Shown here: in pieces, positions 1-12,101 of the stretch
Layout: every line of letters starts with the position of its first letter
Numbering within the stretch: position 1 is the stretch's first letter
NCBI RefSeq assembly: GCF_022581195.2
Contig: NC_061470.1
Span: 1,116,001 to 1,180,000 of the forward strand
From: Helicoverpa zea
Taxonomy: Eukaryota > Arthropoda > Insecta > Lepidoptera > Noctuidae
Length of the DNA stretch: 64,000 nt
Direction of reading: 5' to 3'
The notes under the pieces: model-generated
The model's input: the letters and a program-made list of their open reading frames with translations, nothing else
The model's database searches: none
What the model was told of the DNA's origin: nothing
Translations under genes and position numbers: made by a program

Positions 1-292
1 AAACGCACATGTTCCCCTAATAAGAACACGTGTTTGTTTGTCACTAAGTTTGTAACGATGCGGGCGATGCCCGGCGGCTGTGCTTGTACCGTCAGCTACA
101 CAAGTGTAATGCAACTGGAGAGAATTAATGCAGTTTTTCCGAAAAATTCTTGTTTCATTTTTGGGTAAAAACATTACTATAAAAAGTCTCGCCGTGTCAG
201 TTGTTCTTTAAAGCTGGTAAAGACAAGTTTGAAGTTTTGAAACAGTTTTCAGAAATATATAAATGGGGCCATAGCAAACATTCCACGCGATT

Positions 293-1543
293 CTTTTTCA
301 TGCGGTTTTCACAGAAAGCTGTGATATGGCTGGAATAGAGTGATATCTAGACACACGGCAGTGTGTCCGCCAAGTTCGAGCAAAAAAGCGACACACCGGC
401 CGTGGGTTATATTACACGAACCATTTCGGGCCAAATTCGACCCCCCTGTAACTCAAAATCTATTTTATTTACGCATATCAAATTTCTAGTATCTGTTGAG
501 ACCCCCTCACTTATCTAAAATACAAAATTTCATTAATATACCTATTGTAGGTCTTGAGATATTGACGTCAGAAAATCGCTATTTTTACTATACACTTATT
601 CACTTATTCACTGACTCACTCATCAAAAACCTAGACCACTTCCAATGGTCGTATTGACTTGAAATTTGGCATGGAGGTAGGTCTTTATGTCAAGTTAAAG
701 GGAAAAATCTGAAAATGGCCAAGTGTGAGTCGGTTTCAAAATAATGAAGGTGTTTTATACCCGGTGTAAATTTATTCCCCTAAGGAACTAAAACGAACTA
801 AATTTATCTATATTTATATAATATATCTTCGAATGGTACAAAGGTTTGTATTTAGTCAAAGTAAAGTAAAAATCTGAAAACGGCCAAGTGTGAATTACTT
901 TCGAAAATAACGAATGTGTAACTTTGATCCACGAACATAATATATGATAACATGTCATGTCAGTCAGTTGGTAAATCTAGTCCATTTAGTTAATCTAGTT
1001 CATTTTTTTGTAAGAAACATAGTGCATATTAAAAAATCTAAAAAATAGTATAAATGAGACATTTCTTTAACTAACTTCATCATAAGAAAAAAATAAAATA
1101 AACAACCTTACAAAAATAAATGAAATCCCACCCAAAACAAAAATGTGAAAGACTGCCAAGTTCGATAATATGGGAATGCTTCGCCTATAAAAGAAGTGAG
1201 ATCTGAATAAGTACCAAGTTCCATACACATACCTCAGTTAAAAATAGTTACTTTTTAATGATGATTACTTGGCAAGTTTTAATAGAAAATTAAATACTTG
1301 ATTCATTGCGTTTAGTAGGTTTATAACAAGGTGTATGAAAACTTGCCAAGTAACATCATTAAAAAAGTAACTATTTTTAACTGAGGTATGTGTATGGAAC
1401 TTGGTACTTATTCAGATCTCACTTCTTTTATAGGCGAAGCATTCCCATATTATCGAACTTGGCAGTCTTTCACATTTTTGTTTTGGGTGGGATCACTCTA
1501 TTCCAGCCATATCACAGCTTTCTGTGAAAACCGCATGAAAAAG
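293..1543. mobile_element. 205-bp-arm foldback element split by a 782-bp insertion
   Basis: The right arm 1339-1543 is the reverse complement of 293-344 joined to 1127-1280. Over the inner 154 bp the arms differ by only two single-base indels, and the outer 52 bp appear identical. The loop is about 60 bp. The left arm is interrupted by 345-1126, which has no counterpart on the right; AT is present at both junctions. The arms start and end with CTTTTTCATGCGG / CCGCATGAAAAAG. I could not identify a target duplication or a superfamily. Confidence 0.85.
345..1126. mobile_element. Unclassified insertion within the foldback arm
   Basis: The right arm of the surrounding inverted repeat shows what was there before (gagtgat joined directly to cccaccc), so this block is an insertion. 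It begins atctagacacacggcag, holds two diverged copies of a segment built on aaaatctgaaaa(t/c)ggccaagtgtga (near 704 and 873), and ends A-rich (aaaataaatgaaat). There are no terminal inverted repeats. A truncated retroelement tail or a Helitron-like element are both possible. Confidence 0.6.
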
Positions 1544-2104
1544 CTTTCATTCTATTCTCCATTTGGGTGACCAACCCAATCCATACATCAGTCTTGCCCA
1601 GCATTGATAGCCTAACTATTATATTAAAGAAAGACCATTCATCTCTAATTACTTTATTGGAATACTTGACGTAATACCATGATTGTAAATAGTGTAATTT
1701 TAAATAGCGTTTAGTTCTTAGCTGTCGTATTAGGATAAGATATCCTGTAAAGATAGTTTAAGGTGTTTTTAAATAAATAAATAAATTTTACACATTAGTT
1801 ATAATTAACGTTATCATTATTAAAGTCTATCTTTGGTACCCGACTGTACACGACTGTTTCCCGAGGGTGCGTTCGGGTGGTCTCGTGCTTCGTCGGGAGG
1901 TGTCGGCAACTAAAGTTAATTCCGTACAAGCTTTTTATTGGCTCATAAAACTTAACCCTTGCTTTTTCATGTGTGAGGGATAGGAGTTTTAAGATGTTAT
2001 GTTATTTTTAAAACTAGCTTGAAAAGTTTTATCTAAATTGGTAAAGTCTAGGTTGGTAAAGGATTAGCTAAGAAATAGCCGCAGGGGTTGATCGATTATA
2101 AGGC

Positions 2105-2262
2105 AAAGTTACGCTAGACGTCGACAGTCCGTGAATGGCTGACCATCTTGGCTTGACGAGTTCCTCCGTGTTTGGGAAGGCACGTTAAATTGGCAGTTGA
2201 TACGAGTTGTCCGAAGGAAGAAGACCTACCAGCCAATCTTACAAAGGGGTATTCGATTGCCA
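2105..2262 (+). repeat. 5' part of the (GAT)n-family repeat
   Basis: It contains tggctgaccatcttggcttg, acgagttcctccgtgtttgg and gaaggcacgttaaattgg, followed by cagccaatcttacaaagggg, which links this head to the family body. The 63-codon frame over it is incidental. Confidence 0.65.
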
Positions 2263-2534
2263 TCCTTTGGATTCACAGATATTCAAAAAATATTTAAAAT
2301 CGTTGCTATTAATCAGGGCAAACATTATTAAAACACATCAAACAAATCAAAAGGTCCCTACTTTGAATGATAACTTGAGACCATCAATTAAATTATAATG
2401 ACTGTACTGATGAAGTGCATACCATAGCAAATTGTTAATAGCTTAGCTAGTTATAGCTCACCTGTAGGGCAAATGACTGACTTTAGGTACCACCTGTGCA
2501 GCTGTGTTGCAATCACAGTCATTTCATTTACTGC

Positions 2535-2645
2535 TTCTTAAATAGTGTTCCAGCAAATTAATTTGCCTTCCGAAACATGGAGGAACACGTCATGACCTTG
2601 TAGTCACCCATCCTTAAATCGACTGCGTCAAGCGTTGCTTAACCT
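2535..2645 (-). repeat. 5' head of the (GAT)n-family repeat, reverse
   Basis: The reverse complement reads aagcaacgcttgacgcagtc, then aaggatgggtgactac, gtcatgacgtgttcctccat and gtttcggaaggca. The block GGATGGGTGAC resembles the 5S rRNA box C region. Confidence 0.65.
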
Positions 2646-2654
2646 TATGATCAA

Positions 2655-2765
2655 CTAGCCGTTTTCCCGCGGTTTCACCCACGTCCCGTGGAAACGTCTG
2701 CCCGTGCCGGAATAAAATATAGTCTATGGAACTCAGGAACTTTGTAGCTATCTATCAGTGAAGAA
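2655..2765 (-). repeat. MINE-like repeat fragment, reverse
   Basis: Begins aactagccgttttcccgcgg and continues tttcacccacgtcccgtgg and ggaataaaatatagtctatg, the reverse of the family's 3' half. Confidence 0.65.
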
Positions 2766-3404
2766 TTTTGGACATCCGACCAGTGTTTCCAAAGATTTAC
2801 CCCCACATAACTCTTTACAATTGTTTTGTTATTGACCCTTGCAACCCCTTGCTTAGAAATCTGTGCTATTACTTAGCCAAAAGCCATCCACGACCTCACT
2901 AATTAAGAAGAAAAAACTCATGTTAATCCCTCAGTAACTGATCCAAATGATTCACATAAACCTGCGCATGATCACAATAAAGGGAGCTGATCAGATAATG
3001 ATCGCGTAGGTAAGGAATCGGCATGTGGACTGCATAGCTGACCTGGAGGCGGGCGCCGGCTGTGAGAAGGTAAGGCAGGGGAGCAGCAGAAGTATAGGTC
3101 ATCTATGGTCTATAGAATCTATACTAATATTCATCATTATGTATTCGTTTATAAGTATAGTTAATGATCCTATATGTGTAATTGTATTTTTATGGGACCT
3201 AGTTGCCTGAAATAAAATCATCATCAGCCTTTTAATCATTAGTGGGATGATAGGTCTGGGCTAATATTGCTGAGAATAAGAAACCTTATTTGCAGAGACA
3301 CGGTATTACAGGTGTTTACATAGTTAGGTAACATTATGTACAGCAATATCTTACAAAAGGGAAAAACTCGTTTGCAAAGCCTCCTTAATCACAATAATCA
3401 CTGA

Positions 3405-3535
3405 AGTGTTTTGAAATATTTTCACTGTTGGGAAGCTACACTGTCCCCGAGGGCAAAAGCTTTATTTTATCCGGGTACAGGAGCCGAACATGGGACACCG
3501 GTAGAACCATGGTAGAACTGTGGACAACTGCTAAA
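3405..3535 (+). repeat. MINE-like repeat fragment
   Basis: Family words ttttcactgttgggaagcta, tttattttatccgggtacag and a cgaacatgggac-like end. Diverged. Confidence 0.5.
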
Positions 3536-4066
3536 CTGTCTTAAAAAGAAATGGAAAAAGAATTTCAACAGAATATTGCCAAAATATTTTGATCATTCAA
3601 GTCAGCTTCTACCAAATCCTCAGTCATTTAACCCCTAACTTATTCTTCATCACTATAATCTACAGTCCAAAAACAAGTGATCCTTCTTATCCCCGGTTTA
3701 TCTTCACATCCGCAATGACCCACAAGTTGACACCGCCATATAAAGAGTCATTGCTGAGTATTTATAGACTCACCTACCAACTGACTGACCAGTAGGACGC
3801 TTATTACATTCCGACCAACAGAGCATGATTGTTTGTAAGCTTATCGACGGATGTCTAAAATTAATGGTAGATAATATGAAGTTATTTAAGGTTGGTCTTG
3901 GAGCGAGAGATAGGGGTATCATACATATTGTCTGTATTGTACAGTTTAACTTATATTTGGACGGTATTTCTTCATGCTTTTGAATTGAACGCTCACAATA
4001 TGTTTTTACTGCACGGTTTTATTCATATTTCTGACGGTATTTTTCATATTTAGAATTGATTGTTCA

Positions 4067-4190
4067 CAAAAAGGTGTTCTTCAAGGTTTGATATTAGGTC
4101 CGTTCCTCTTTGTAATTTATGTTAATGATTTGATCTACTTATTTTAAAATCAAAGTTGCTGTTGTTTGCCGGTAACACTTCACCTGTTTT
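4067..4190 (+). pseudogene. Decayed LINE reverse-transcriptase fragment
   Basis: From about 4070 one frame reads KGVLQGLILGPFLFVIYVND, the GVPQGSILGPLLF..YINDL motif of LINE polymerases, followed by a stop. Shortly after, another frame gives KLLLFAGNT, which corresponds to the catalytic LLLFADDT with the Asp pair lost. Only these two motifs survive, so it is a short, dead fragment of an older element, unrelated to the open LINE at 26813-28930. Confidence 0.7.
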
Positions 4191-7100
4191 TAATATACTC
4201 ATTTCTAATCGAAATATTCATAACCTGGGTGACATAAACAACTCCATTACACAGGCCCAAAAATTCAAGACCAAAAACGATCACCCATTTACGAACAGAC
4301 CACCACAAGCCTTCCATAACCTCTAACCAATCAACCAGCAGCTATCACTGAGCTCCAAGCTTTAAAAGTAAACTCGACTTAAAATAAACTGGTAGTAAAT
4401 AACTTGGGTCGCTAGATAGCGCCGTGACACACGGAAGGTCAGGGCGCCTTGAACCTCGGCATCAGTGCAGTGAGTCATGCACGCATTCTGCACGGCGAAC
4501 TTGACATGTAATGAGAGAATATCTGTTTACGTGGTTTTGAAGACATTCTGATACATTTTTGAACTCCTAAAAGTTGGTAGAGTTTTCTAACTAACTACAT
4601 AAAAGCAATAGCCTTTATATATAAGTGACTTTTCTAATTTATAATTATATGAACTTTTACGTGTATTTTAGGCACCAAAGTTTGAGTTAAAGGAAACTTT
4701 ACATTTGGGGGAACCCAGGACTTTTAAAATCTAAATTCGCCTATACGCCTTGAGCAACCTTTTTGATAAACCCTTAATCCTTTCCTGTATGAGAAACCCT
4801 ACAGGGAGAATAACAAGGATGATGATCATGATGACAAACAAAATCTTATTCCTTGCTTAACATATTAAAGAACTTCTGAATTACTTAGCCCTGAAATTCT
4901 TTGCCTTGTACGCTTCAGGGAATTTTCTATTGACCTTACTTATTTCAAATGCATCACTCTGGATTCCTATAACTTCATAATTCCTATAAATCCAAACATA
5001 GGTAAACAAGTCTACTAAATTCTTAAGACATGTGACTAAAAACATTTTTATAATTAGTAGAATAGAATAAAGATTTAGTTTATTTTATTAAATATTAGTA
5101 GAATTAACACTACGGTGAATCAATACGGTGGGGCGGTAAGAATTGAATGTCGTCACCTTTGAGAACATTACATCAGTATGGGTGTTTTTAAGTTGGAAAA
5201 TACTAATATAAAATAACCTATTATAATCGAGTACAAAAAACGTACCTAGTCCTATAAGAAAAGCCTGTTTTGTGAGAAAACAGATCCATAATATTTTATG
5301 ATGGCTGAAGTATATACTTCTATTTTATCTAGAGGTACAATGCGTGTGAACAATTCACTAACAAACAAATGACTGAGAGATGAGAAAAAATATAACACTG
5401 GGAAGACTTATAAGCCTAATGATAACATAATCAATTATGAGAAAAAAATAATAGTTTAAAAAACTAAAACACGCTAGTCATGTACATGTCATCAGAACTT
5501 AGAGCGCGTGCAAAATTTCATCCTAATCGAAGACTGGGAAGTGAGTCAAATTAAGATTCCAAGATTTGCTTACATACATATCTAGTTTCAAGTGAAGCTA
5601 ATATTAAGCGTGTTAATAAAAAAAATACTTAATTGTAAAAAATATTGCTTATGACATCCATTATACAAAAGTCCGTTAATCAACTGATACTAAACTGATC
5701 TCAATTCAATTAAAACAAAATGCCCCACTTGGCGACCTAGATAGAATTGTTTACAGTAATCCAATTTGACGAAATTTAACAGTTGTACCCACCGTACAGT
5801 GTACCTACCGTATAGTGTACTGTGACTCACGAAGACACGTGTGTTCTGTAATTAGGGTACAGTGGGGAGGTATGGACGTGATGAGTGAGTCAAAGTAAAA
5901 AGGTAAATGAGATTTGGAATACAATGTTAAAAAATTAGAAGAAAACAGTTGTGCCGGAAAATTAAAATGTTCATGTTGAACCATACTCTATTGAATTTTC
6001 TGATAATCTTGAATTTTTATTAATAGATTAATTTCAGCGGATGGGTATGTGTGTTAACGATTTAGTATTACATTTTTTTCCAACAGAGTCTATGCAATCT
6101 AACGAGATTACAATAATTTTCATAGTTCATGTTGCTGGGGAGTTTGCTGCGTCACTTCTTCTTCTCAGCAAAAAAAACACATAGGAAGTAGAGATAGGTG
6201 GGCGTTTTGGAGGCTGCCTTATGTAAATTCCTTACGTTCAAAAAGTGCTGTCTTGCAGCCAAGTTTGAATAAATTAAGAGACTTTATAAATTAATCGATC
6301 TTTAGAGTTAACACAACTTCCAAACGGTCGTGGAGGACCGTATACCATGACCGTTCTCCCCACTCCACCCAACACTTCGTATACCAAACTAGTGAGGTTG
6401 TCGCGTAGGAGTATCAGATACGATGAACTGATAACGTGAATGTACTTCACTTTGCACTGACGCGACGCCACTGAGTTTGGAAACTTGCTCGTTTTGGGTT
6501 ATATTTTGTAAGAGTTACTGGAAATTATATTGAATTAATTGAAAAGCTGAGATTACTTAGTTTTTGAAGTAATGTTGGTCGTGTCTGTTTTTAACGGGAG
6601 AGGCAGTGGTGTATTCAGTATAGACTTTATTTTCACTGAGGTAGACAATATTTTCTATAACCAAGTGACATGGATGATCATGATCATAAGCCTTTTCACT
6701 GAGCCAAAGCATAGGCCGTTGATAAGTCATTCATATAAGTCTCGGAAAACTTGCGAACATTTGGATCACGGGAGTAGCTCAAGAAATTCAAAATGATCTT
6801 TGGTAAAATAAAATTTTAAATAGGTAAACAAGCAGGAAGCTTTTCCTGAGCCATTTATCTCGCAAAACATAAATCCGAATTAAAAGCTCAAAGTTAAATT
6901 AGACTTAAACTCAGCAGTAGCGAAAAGGTGATTGTCCTCATACGACGCTTGTGAGATTTGATAAGATTTGGCAACTTCCAAGAAACAACGGTCCGTATGT
7001 AACTGACCGGTAACTAGCAGAGATCGACCTTATTATGAAGAAAGCTAAAGCTCTTGCATGCGTTTAATTACATAAAATAATAATAGCCATCTTTCCTTCT

Positions 7101-7300
7101 TCGTGAATAATAGAATTAACACGAAGAACAGTAAGTTTATTTGGAATGAAACTATGCACGCGACATGCAGCACATTTTCTTTTGACTGTCGTTATTAACT
7201 TTGTAAAAACCAAGCCATTGGACAGGAACTGTGTGCATGCGACGCCGTGGGTAGTAGTTCATTAATTTAATTTTATATTCTAAACTTAATAATTAACTTA
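4191..7300. other. No gene seen
   Basis: Only short frames occur, and no splice-consistent exon chain. A GC-richer patch at 4400-4500 and a 65-codon minus frame at 6274-6471 (GC-richer than its surroundings) remain unexplained. Confidence 0.6.
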
Positions 7301-7318
7301 AACTTAATGTAAAGAACC

Positions 7319-7336
7319 GCGGGCTTGTTAGCCCGC
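7319..7336. other. Small GC hairpin
   Basis: GCGGGCT-TGTT-AGCCCGC is a perfect 7-bp stem with a 4-base loop in otherwise AT-rich DNA. It is followed by a GC-rich patch to about 7390. No gene is attached, so no function is assigned. Confidence 0.5.
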
Positions 7337-8061
7337 CATGTTGTGACGGCTGTGACTCGCTTGCGCACGCGCCGCTCGTAAACGCGTCTTATTTAATGGC
7401 CGCTGACTTAAGTCGCATTTTAATGAAGATTTTTGGATAAAGCTTTGGGAAATTAAAAAAGGTGGTGTCTTTATTGTGTACCTATTAAATATTTTGTCAA
7501 GTCAAAACCCCGCCTCGTCCTGAGGTAACTACTTCCCGAACATTGTATAATGTAGTCTTTTAAAACTCAAAATTATGTGGTTAATATTGGTTATTAATTT
7601 TTGATTTAGAAGGTTTGAGTAGTTTATACCCACCAATGCCAACTTTTAGATATGGACTTCATAAAACAATAATGTTCGCAATTTCTTAGGTACTTCCAAA
7701 TCTGACAAAACTAACCTTAATAAACCAAAACACAAGAAATCAGCTTCATGAAGCGCAAAAAATAGCCACATCCGAAATGAGAACCCTTTATGGTAACAAA
7801 ATGTGTAAAAATGGCTCATCACTTCCTATTCCTATCCCAATTAAAGCCCATACAAAAACATCTATTACAAACTACTCCACACAACCAGGAAGACTGTCAA
7901 TCACAAACAAACTCCAAATAAGGTCCAATTCAAAGGTACCTTCACTAAAGTTCACGCAGAGGTCCCGAATTCTGCGGAAGTTGGTGCGGTCACGGCCCTT
8001 AACTAGCGTCGACCATCTTTGGGCAGCGGTGAGCGTGACTCAGGCGAGCTTGACGAAATGT

Positions 8062-8123
8062 ATGGTGCGTACGCCTTTAGTGCGTAGGAAAAGTTTTGGT
8101 AGATTCTTTGAAAAATTCAAAAG
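8062..8123 (+). CDS. Candidate first coding exon of an unknown gene
   Basis: ATG at 8062 opens 20 codons (MVRTPLVRRKSFGRFFEKFK) plus two bases before a good donor, aaaag|gtgaga, at 8124. The 100 bp upstream are GC-richer than the neighbourhood and stay open in the same frame, and an overlapping ATG at 8058 gives a 9-codon uORF. The peptide is strongly basic. Its phase (2) fits the candidate last exon at 11876, and direct joining would give a 95-residue protein with one membrane segment. I do not recognise it. A chance donor after a chance frame cannot be excluded. Confidence 0.3.
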
Positions 8124-8969
8124 GTGAGAAATTTAATAATTAGACATTTTCAATTTTGTTATGTGATAAAATATACCCTGCAATACACTCATAACTTTCT
8201 ACTGCTAAAAGAATTAGTTAAATCAGTTTTGTAACTCCTGACATTATCTACCCCTACAAAACCACATTTATAAAAACTCTACAATATGGTATTGGCACCG
8301 AAATGAAGTTGAACTCAAGATTCCATTCTATTCAGGACATCTGAATATCCTAGCAATGCAAAATCATACAGCTTATTACCGGTGAATTCTATTTTAAAAT
8401 ATTTTTGGAAATAGCAAAATATATTGATTGAATTTTCTGGAATACAGTAAAGATAACATAGGTACTATCTTTAATTCAGTTTAAATTATCGTACAAAACT
8501 AAATAATCTTAAAAATCGCAAGCGAATTCTCAACACTACATTTTAGTAATCACTTCAACGAAAATTGATTAAACAAGGTCACAGGTTATCATAAAACGTT
8601 CACCCCAATAAGGCTGCGCACAAACCTACGGAAGGGCCTTCCAGCCTCTCTTTATTAGTTCTTCACGCTATGCCCGTATAGGGCCGGCAGAATGATTCAC
8701 GCCACATAAACTGTCATACTCATTGCCGTTACCGACTGAGCTAGGTCGAATTCCTCCGCTGTGTATTACTACCTTAATGGTGTTGACGAAAATATATCTG
8801 GTACGTAAATATTTTTGAAGTGTGTCACTTTTTGGTGGGATTATCGGATCGTGCAGTTTTCATGAAATATTCAGTACAAATCGAGCGGTAATCTGCGAGT
8901 GTGAAAGCAGTCTAAACGTCTAAACCAAGCCTATGGTGAGGTCCCATAAATAAGACACTATCGTTATGC

Positions 8970-9150
8970 TTACGGGTCGTCAAGAAGCCAGAAAGTCTGA
9001 CAACCAGTCTTACCATTGGTTAATAGGTTGCCCAGGTAACTAGGTTGAGGAGATCAGATAGGCAGTCGCTCCTTGTAAACACTGACACTCAGCTTGCATC
9101 CAGTTAGACTGGAAGCCGACCCCATTATAGTTGAGAAAAGCTAAGGCAGA
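8970..9150 (+). repeat. (GAT)n-tailed interspersed repeat, copy
   Basis: Shares the ordered blocks agaagccag, cagtcttacca, gttgcccaggtaact, ggcagtcgctccttgtaa, gttagactggaagccgaccc and agttgagaaaag with at least seven other places in the window. Orientation is defined by the GAT-rich end. Confidence 0.8.
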
Positions 9151-9639
9151 ATAGTTTCTTAAAGTATAGGCCTAGTAGTGTCTTATAATAGTAGGCTGAT
9201 GAATAGTTTATTTTTATTTAATCCGGGTATTAATAGAATTTTGTAAAACTATGTCAGATCTAAGCCTGATTTCTGCTTAGTTCAATACGTAAGGCAAGCC
9301 TGTTATGCACAACTATATTAGGACATCGCAATGCGCATGATTCATAATGTCACCGTCGTTGCGAGAATATGATGCTCAATGGGCAAATTCCTTGGAATTC
9401 ATGACGGGGTTGTTTCGCTTTTTAAGGCTAGGAAGACATTTCAATGTAAATCTAAGGAATGGATCCAAATTGAGACGTATACGCATACGCACATGTTAAC
9501 CATGCCGTAATAAACCCATATCTCGCTATCATTTTCTTACTTTACATGGATCCTTTTTCTGACCTAAGAATCCGGAATCTGATCCTGAATGCAATTTATG
9601 GATTTCATTCAATTGCAGCTCGGATGACCATCCTAACTA

Positions 9640-9913
9640 ATATTATAAATGAGAAAGTAACTCTGTCTGTCTGTCTTTCTGTCTGTCTGTCTGTCTGTAT
9701 GTCTTTTCTTCACGCCTAAACTACTGAATCGATTTGTGTGAAATTTGGTACAGATATAGTTTGAAACTTTAGAAAGGACATAGGATAGTTTTTATTACAA
9801 AAAAATATAAAAATAAAATTTATTCCGGACATATAGCGCCATCTATTGGTCAAACCAATAATCTACCTTAAGTTACTATTCCACGCGAAAGAAGTCGCGG
9901 GCAAAAGCTAGTT
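9640..9913 (+). repeat. MINE/Helitron-like repeat with (TCTG)n microsatellite
   Basis: The order is taatattataaatgagaaag, a (TCTG)n run (about 9661-9705), ctactgaatcgatttgtgtg, aatttggtacagatatag and the ending gcgggcaaaagctagt. This architecture is that of the microsatellite-associated elements of Lepidoptera, often assigned to Helitrons. Confidence 0.7.
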
Positions 9914-10009
9914 ATTAATAAAATCATGTTCATTAGGGATTAACAGGGATCATGAAGGAGACATGAAGTAGGATAATGTTTTCCAAATCTGGTCTGGTTT
10001 TCTTCACAG

Positions 10010-10117
10010 GCATGTTTAACGGGTGAACCAAAATTTGGCGTGGAAATAGGAACCCTAGTAGACATTTCGCTGTCTACCTTTTTATCTTGGTTACAGAATT
10101 TGCACACGAAAACAATG
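10010..10117 (+). CDS. Isolated exon-like segment, unknown product
   Basis: The segment is preceded by ggttttcttcacag and followed by gtaaaag. It is 108 bp and open only in phase 0, encoding 36 residues (ACLTGEPKFGVEIGTLVDIS, then LSTFLSWLQNLHTKTM). The sequence looks protein-like, but I cannot name a family. It cannot follow the 8062-8123 exon directly because the phase differs and the other two frames stop at once. The minus strand is also open here, so coding strand and reality are uncertain. Confidence 0.25.
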
Positions 10118-11120
10118 GTAAAAGCCACTAACCCAAAAAAGCTTCTATTTGCGCAAATAATAGCAAAACTTGGAATCTATTTCGAAACAAACTGAACATC
10201 AAAAGGACCTGCAGTTGGTACATCTTGACTATTATCATTTGCATCATACATTACGATTGCGTGCCGATTGCGATACGACTGGAAATCATATCGTTTTTGG
10301 AAACTATTAAAATGGTATGTTGTGCACACGACACGGAAAACATGTGACTGTGAATTGAGAGATGTTGGGACAATTCGGTATTTGACAATTTCTCAAATTC
10401 AATACTTCTAATGAACTGTCAAATACGGTTACTATCTATCATCTTTCTATACAATTTGTGTGAAAATGTGAAATATGACGTCACAGACTTTTCATATCGA
10501 GCTGTATACTTATTTTCCTTAAAACAACGATAAAAATGAATATTTTTTTCCATCAAAACGATAAATGAAAGTGTCATTATTTTAAGGTGTTTTTCCTAAT
10601 AAATATGCCTATTCAAATACCCAATTCTAGACACGAGTGAGGTAATGCTGTCCTATTTTTTTTTATCATACAGAAGAAACAAGATGTGGTCATAGATGAA
10701 AGCTATGAAATCATTGTTTTTATTATATTTATTTGTTCATATTTAAAGAAATAATAGAATGGGATTATGACAGCTCTTTTCAGCGTCACTCTGGTGGTCG
10801 GTATGACGGATAGGAATATTATTCAAATAATCAAACGTACCGCCAAAACTGATGATCACGCCATATTTTTTTTATAATTAAAAAAATAACATAACTACTT
10901 ATACCTAGCAAGTCAATCATCCCAAATCAGATAAATATCCGACTGTCATAAAAAAACTTAGGAAAGTAAGTACTTACTTACACGAAGAAGATTGATCGAT
11001 TAAAATATAATGATAATTAATATGACATGCCAAACCACAGTTGCGGCTTCCTACTCTTTACGAATTAACTACTGCATATATATATACCTACTTGCAATTA
11101 TTTCCTAAGCCATACATAAT

Positions 11121-11233
11121 TGAGAAGGTCAGATAGTCAGTCGCTCTTTGTAAAACACTGGTACTTAAATGCATCTGGTTAGACTGGAAGCCGACCCCAA
11201 CATAGTTGGGAAAAAGGCTCGGAAGATGATGAA
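11121..11233 (+). repeat. (GAT)n-tailed interspersed repeat, 3' part
   Basis: It contains ggtcagatagtcagtcgctc, ggttagactggaagccgacc and catagttgggaaaaaggctc, followed by gatgatga. Only the 3' half is present. Confidence 0.8.
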
Positions 11234-11487
11234 TTCTTTCCTGGAGCCTTGTCCTATGTTTACCTGCGTAGCATAGTTAACCTACAGCTCATCGTATCTC
11301 GCAGCTCGTCACGTGCAGACATACAGACAAGTAAACAGTGTTATGGGTGGACCGAGGATATTAGGGCGCCCACTACTAGTGCTGTTATGGTCAGAATGTA
11401 TTGTCATAATGCAGTGGAACGGGAGAAGGTTAAGTTGACGCAACATTTTAAAAAGATCGCTTTGCTATAACATCATCATCTTTTTCA

Positions 11488-11725
11488 TTTGCCTAGACTT
11501 TTTCCAACTGATTTTCGGTCGGATTCTTATCTAGCCAGATGCAGTTGAGTACCAATTCTTTATCTGACCTCTTCAACCTAGTTAACTGGGCAACCCAATA
11601 CTCCTTGGTAAGACTTGTTGTCAGACTTTCTTGCTACTGTCTACCCGTAACGACTGCGAACGATGCTCAAATGACAGTTAGGACCCACCAATTTCATGTG
11701 CCTTCAGACACAGGAAAGAACTTGT
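11488..11725 (-). repeat. (GAT)n-tailed interspersed repeat, reverse copy
   Basis: Reverse orientation: tttttccaactgattttcgg, agatgcagttgagtac, cctcttcaacctagttaact, gggcaacccaatac and gtctacccgtaacgactgc. The 63-codon frame in it is incidental. It ends about 150 bp before the candidate exon at 11876. Confidence 0.75.
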
Positions 11726-11875
11726 CATGACATAGATGGTACCTCATTAACAAATGAGCTGACGACAAACAATAGACCCGTGTGGCTATTTTCTTATTTT
11801 CTTATTTCTTAGCTCCTCAAAACAGCTTCGAACCACAACCCAAAACAATAGCTAACTTCACCTTCTAACCCTCAG

Positions 11876-12101
11876 CTGCCTACTGCCAAACCCAGTGGGT
11901 GTATCTGACATTCCACCAGTTTCCCAACAAAGGTCCAGCGTGGCTCAGATTCACCAGATAATGGAAGAACATCTTCATTACGATACAACATTTCATATCT
12001 TCATAGTGTTTGCAATTACACTGTCCTTGGCTATCGTGGTTGCTATTTTGGATTTTGTCAATGAGTTTTGTGAGATAAGCAAGGAAAGCAGTAATGTCTA
12101 A
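11876..12101 (+). CDS. Candidate last exon encoding a single membrane segment
   Basis: A strong acceptor (accttctaaccctcag|c) is followed, in phase 2, by CLLPNPVGVSDIPPVSQQRS, then a helix-rich stretch and the hydrophobic FHIFIVFAITLSLAIVVAIL. It ends VNEFCEISKESSNV and TAA at 12099-12101. The hydrophobic run is long enough to cross a membrane once. Upstream exons could be at 8062-8123 (phase fits) or outside the window. A second frame is open for the first 25 codons and the minus strand is open too, so the call rests on the splice signal and residue composition. No family is recognised. Confidence 0.35.

Noticed and set aside
1388..1570. 60-codon frame
   Set aside because: Lies in one arm of the foldback element; an artefact of the inverted repeat.
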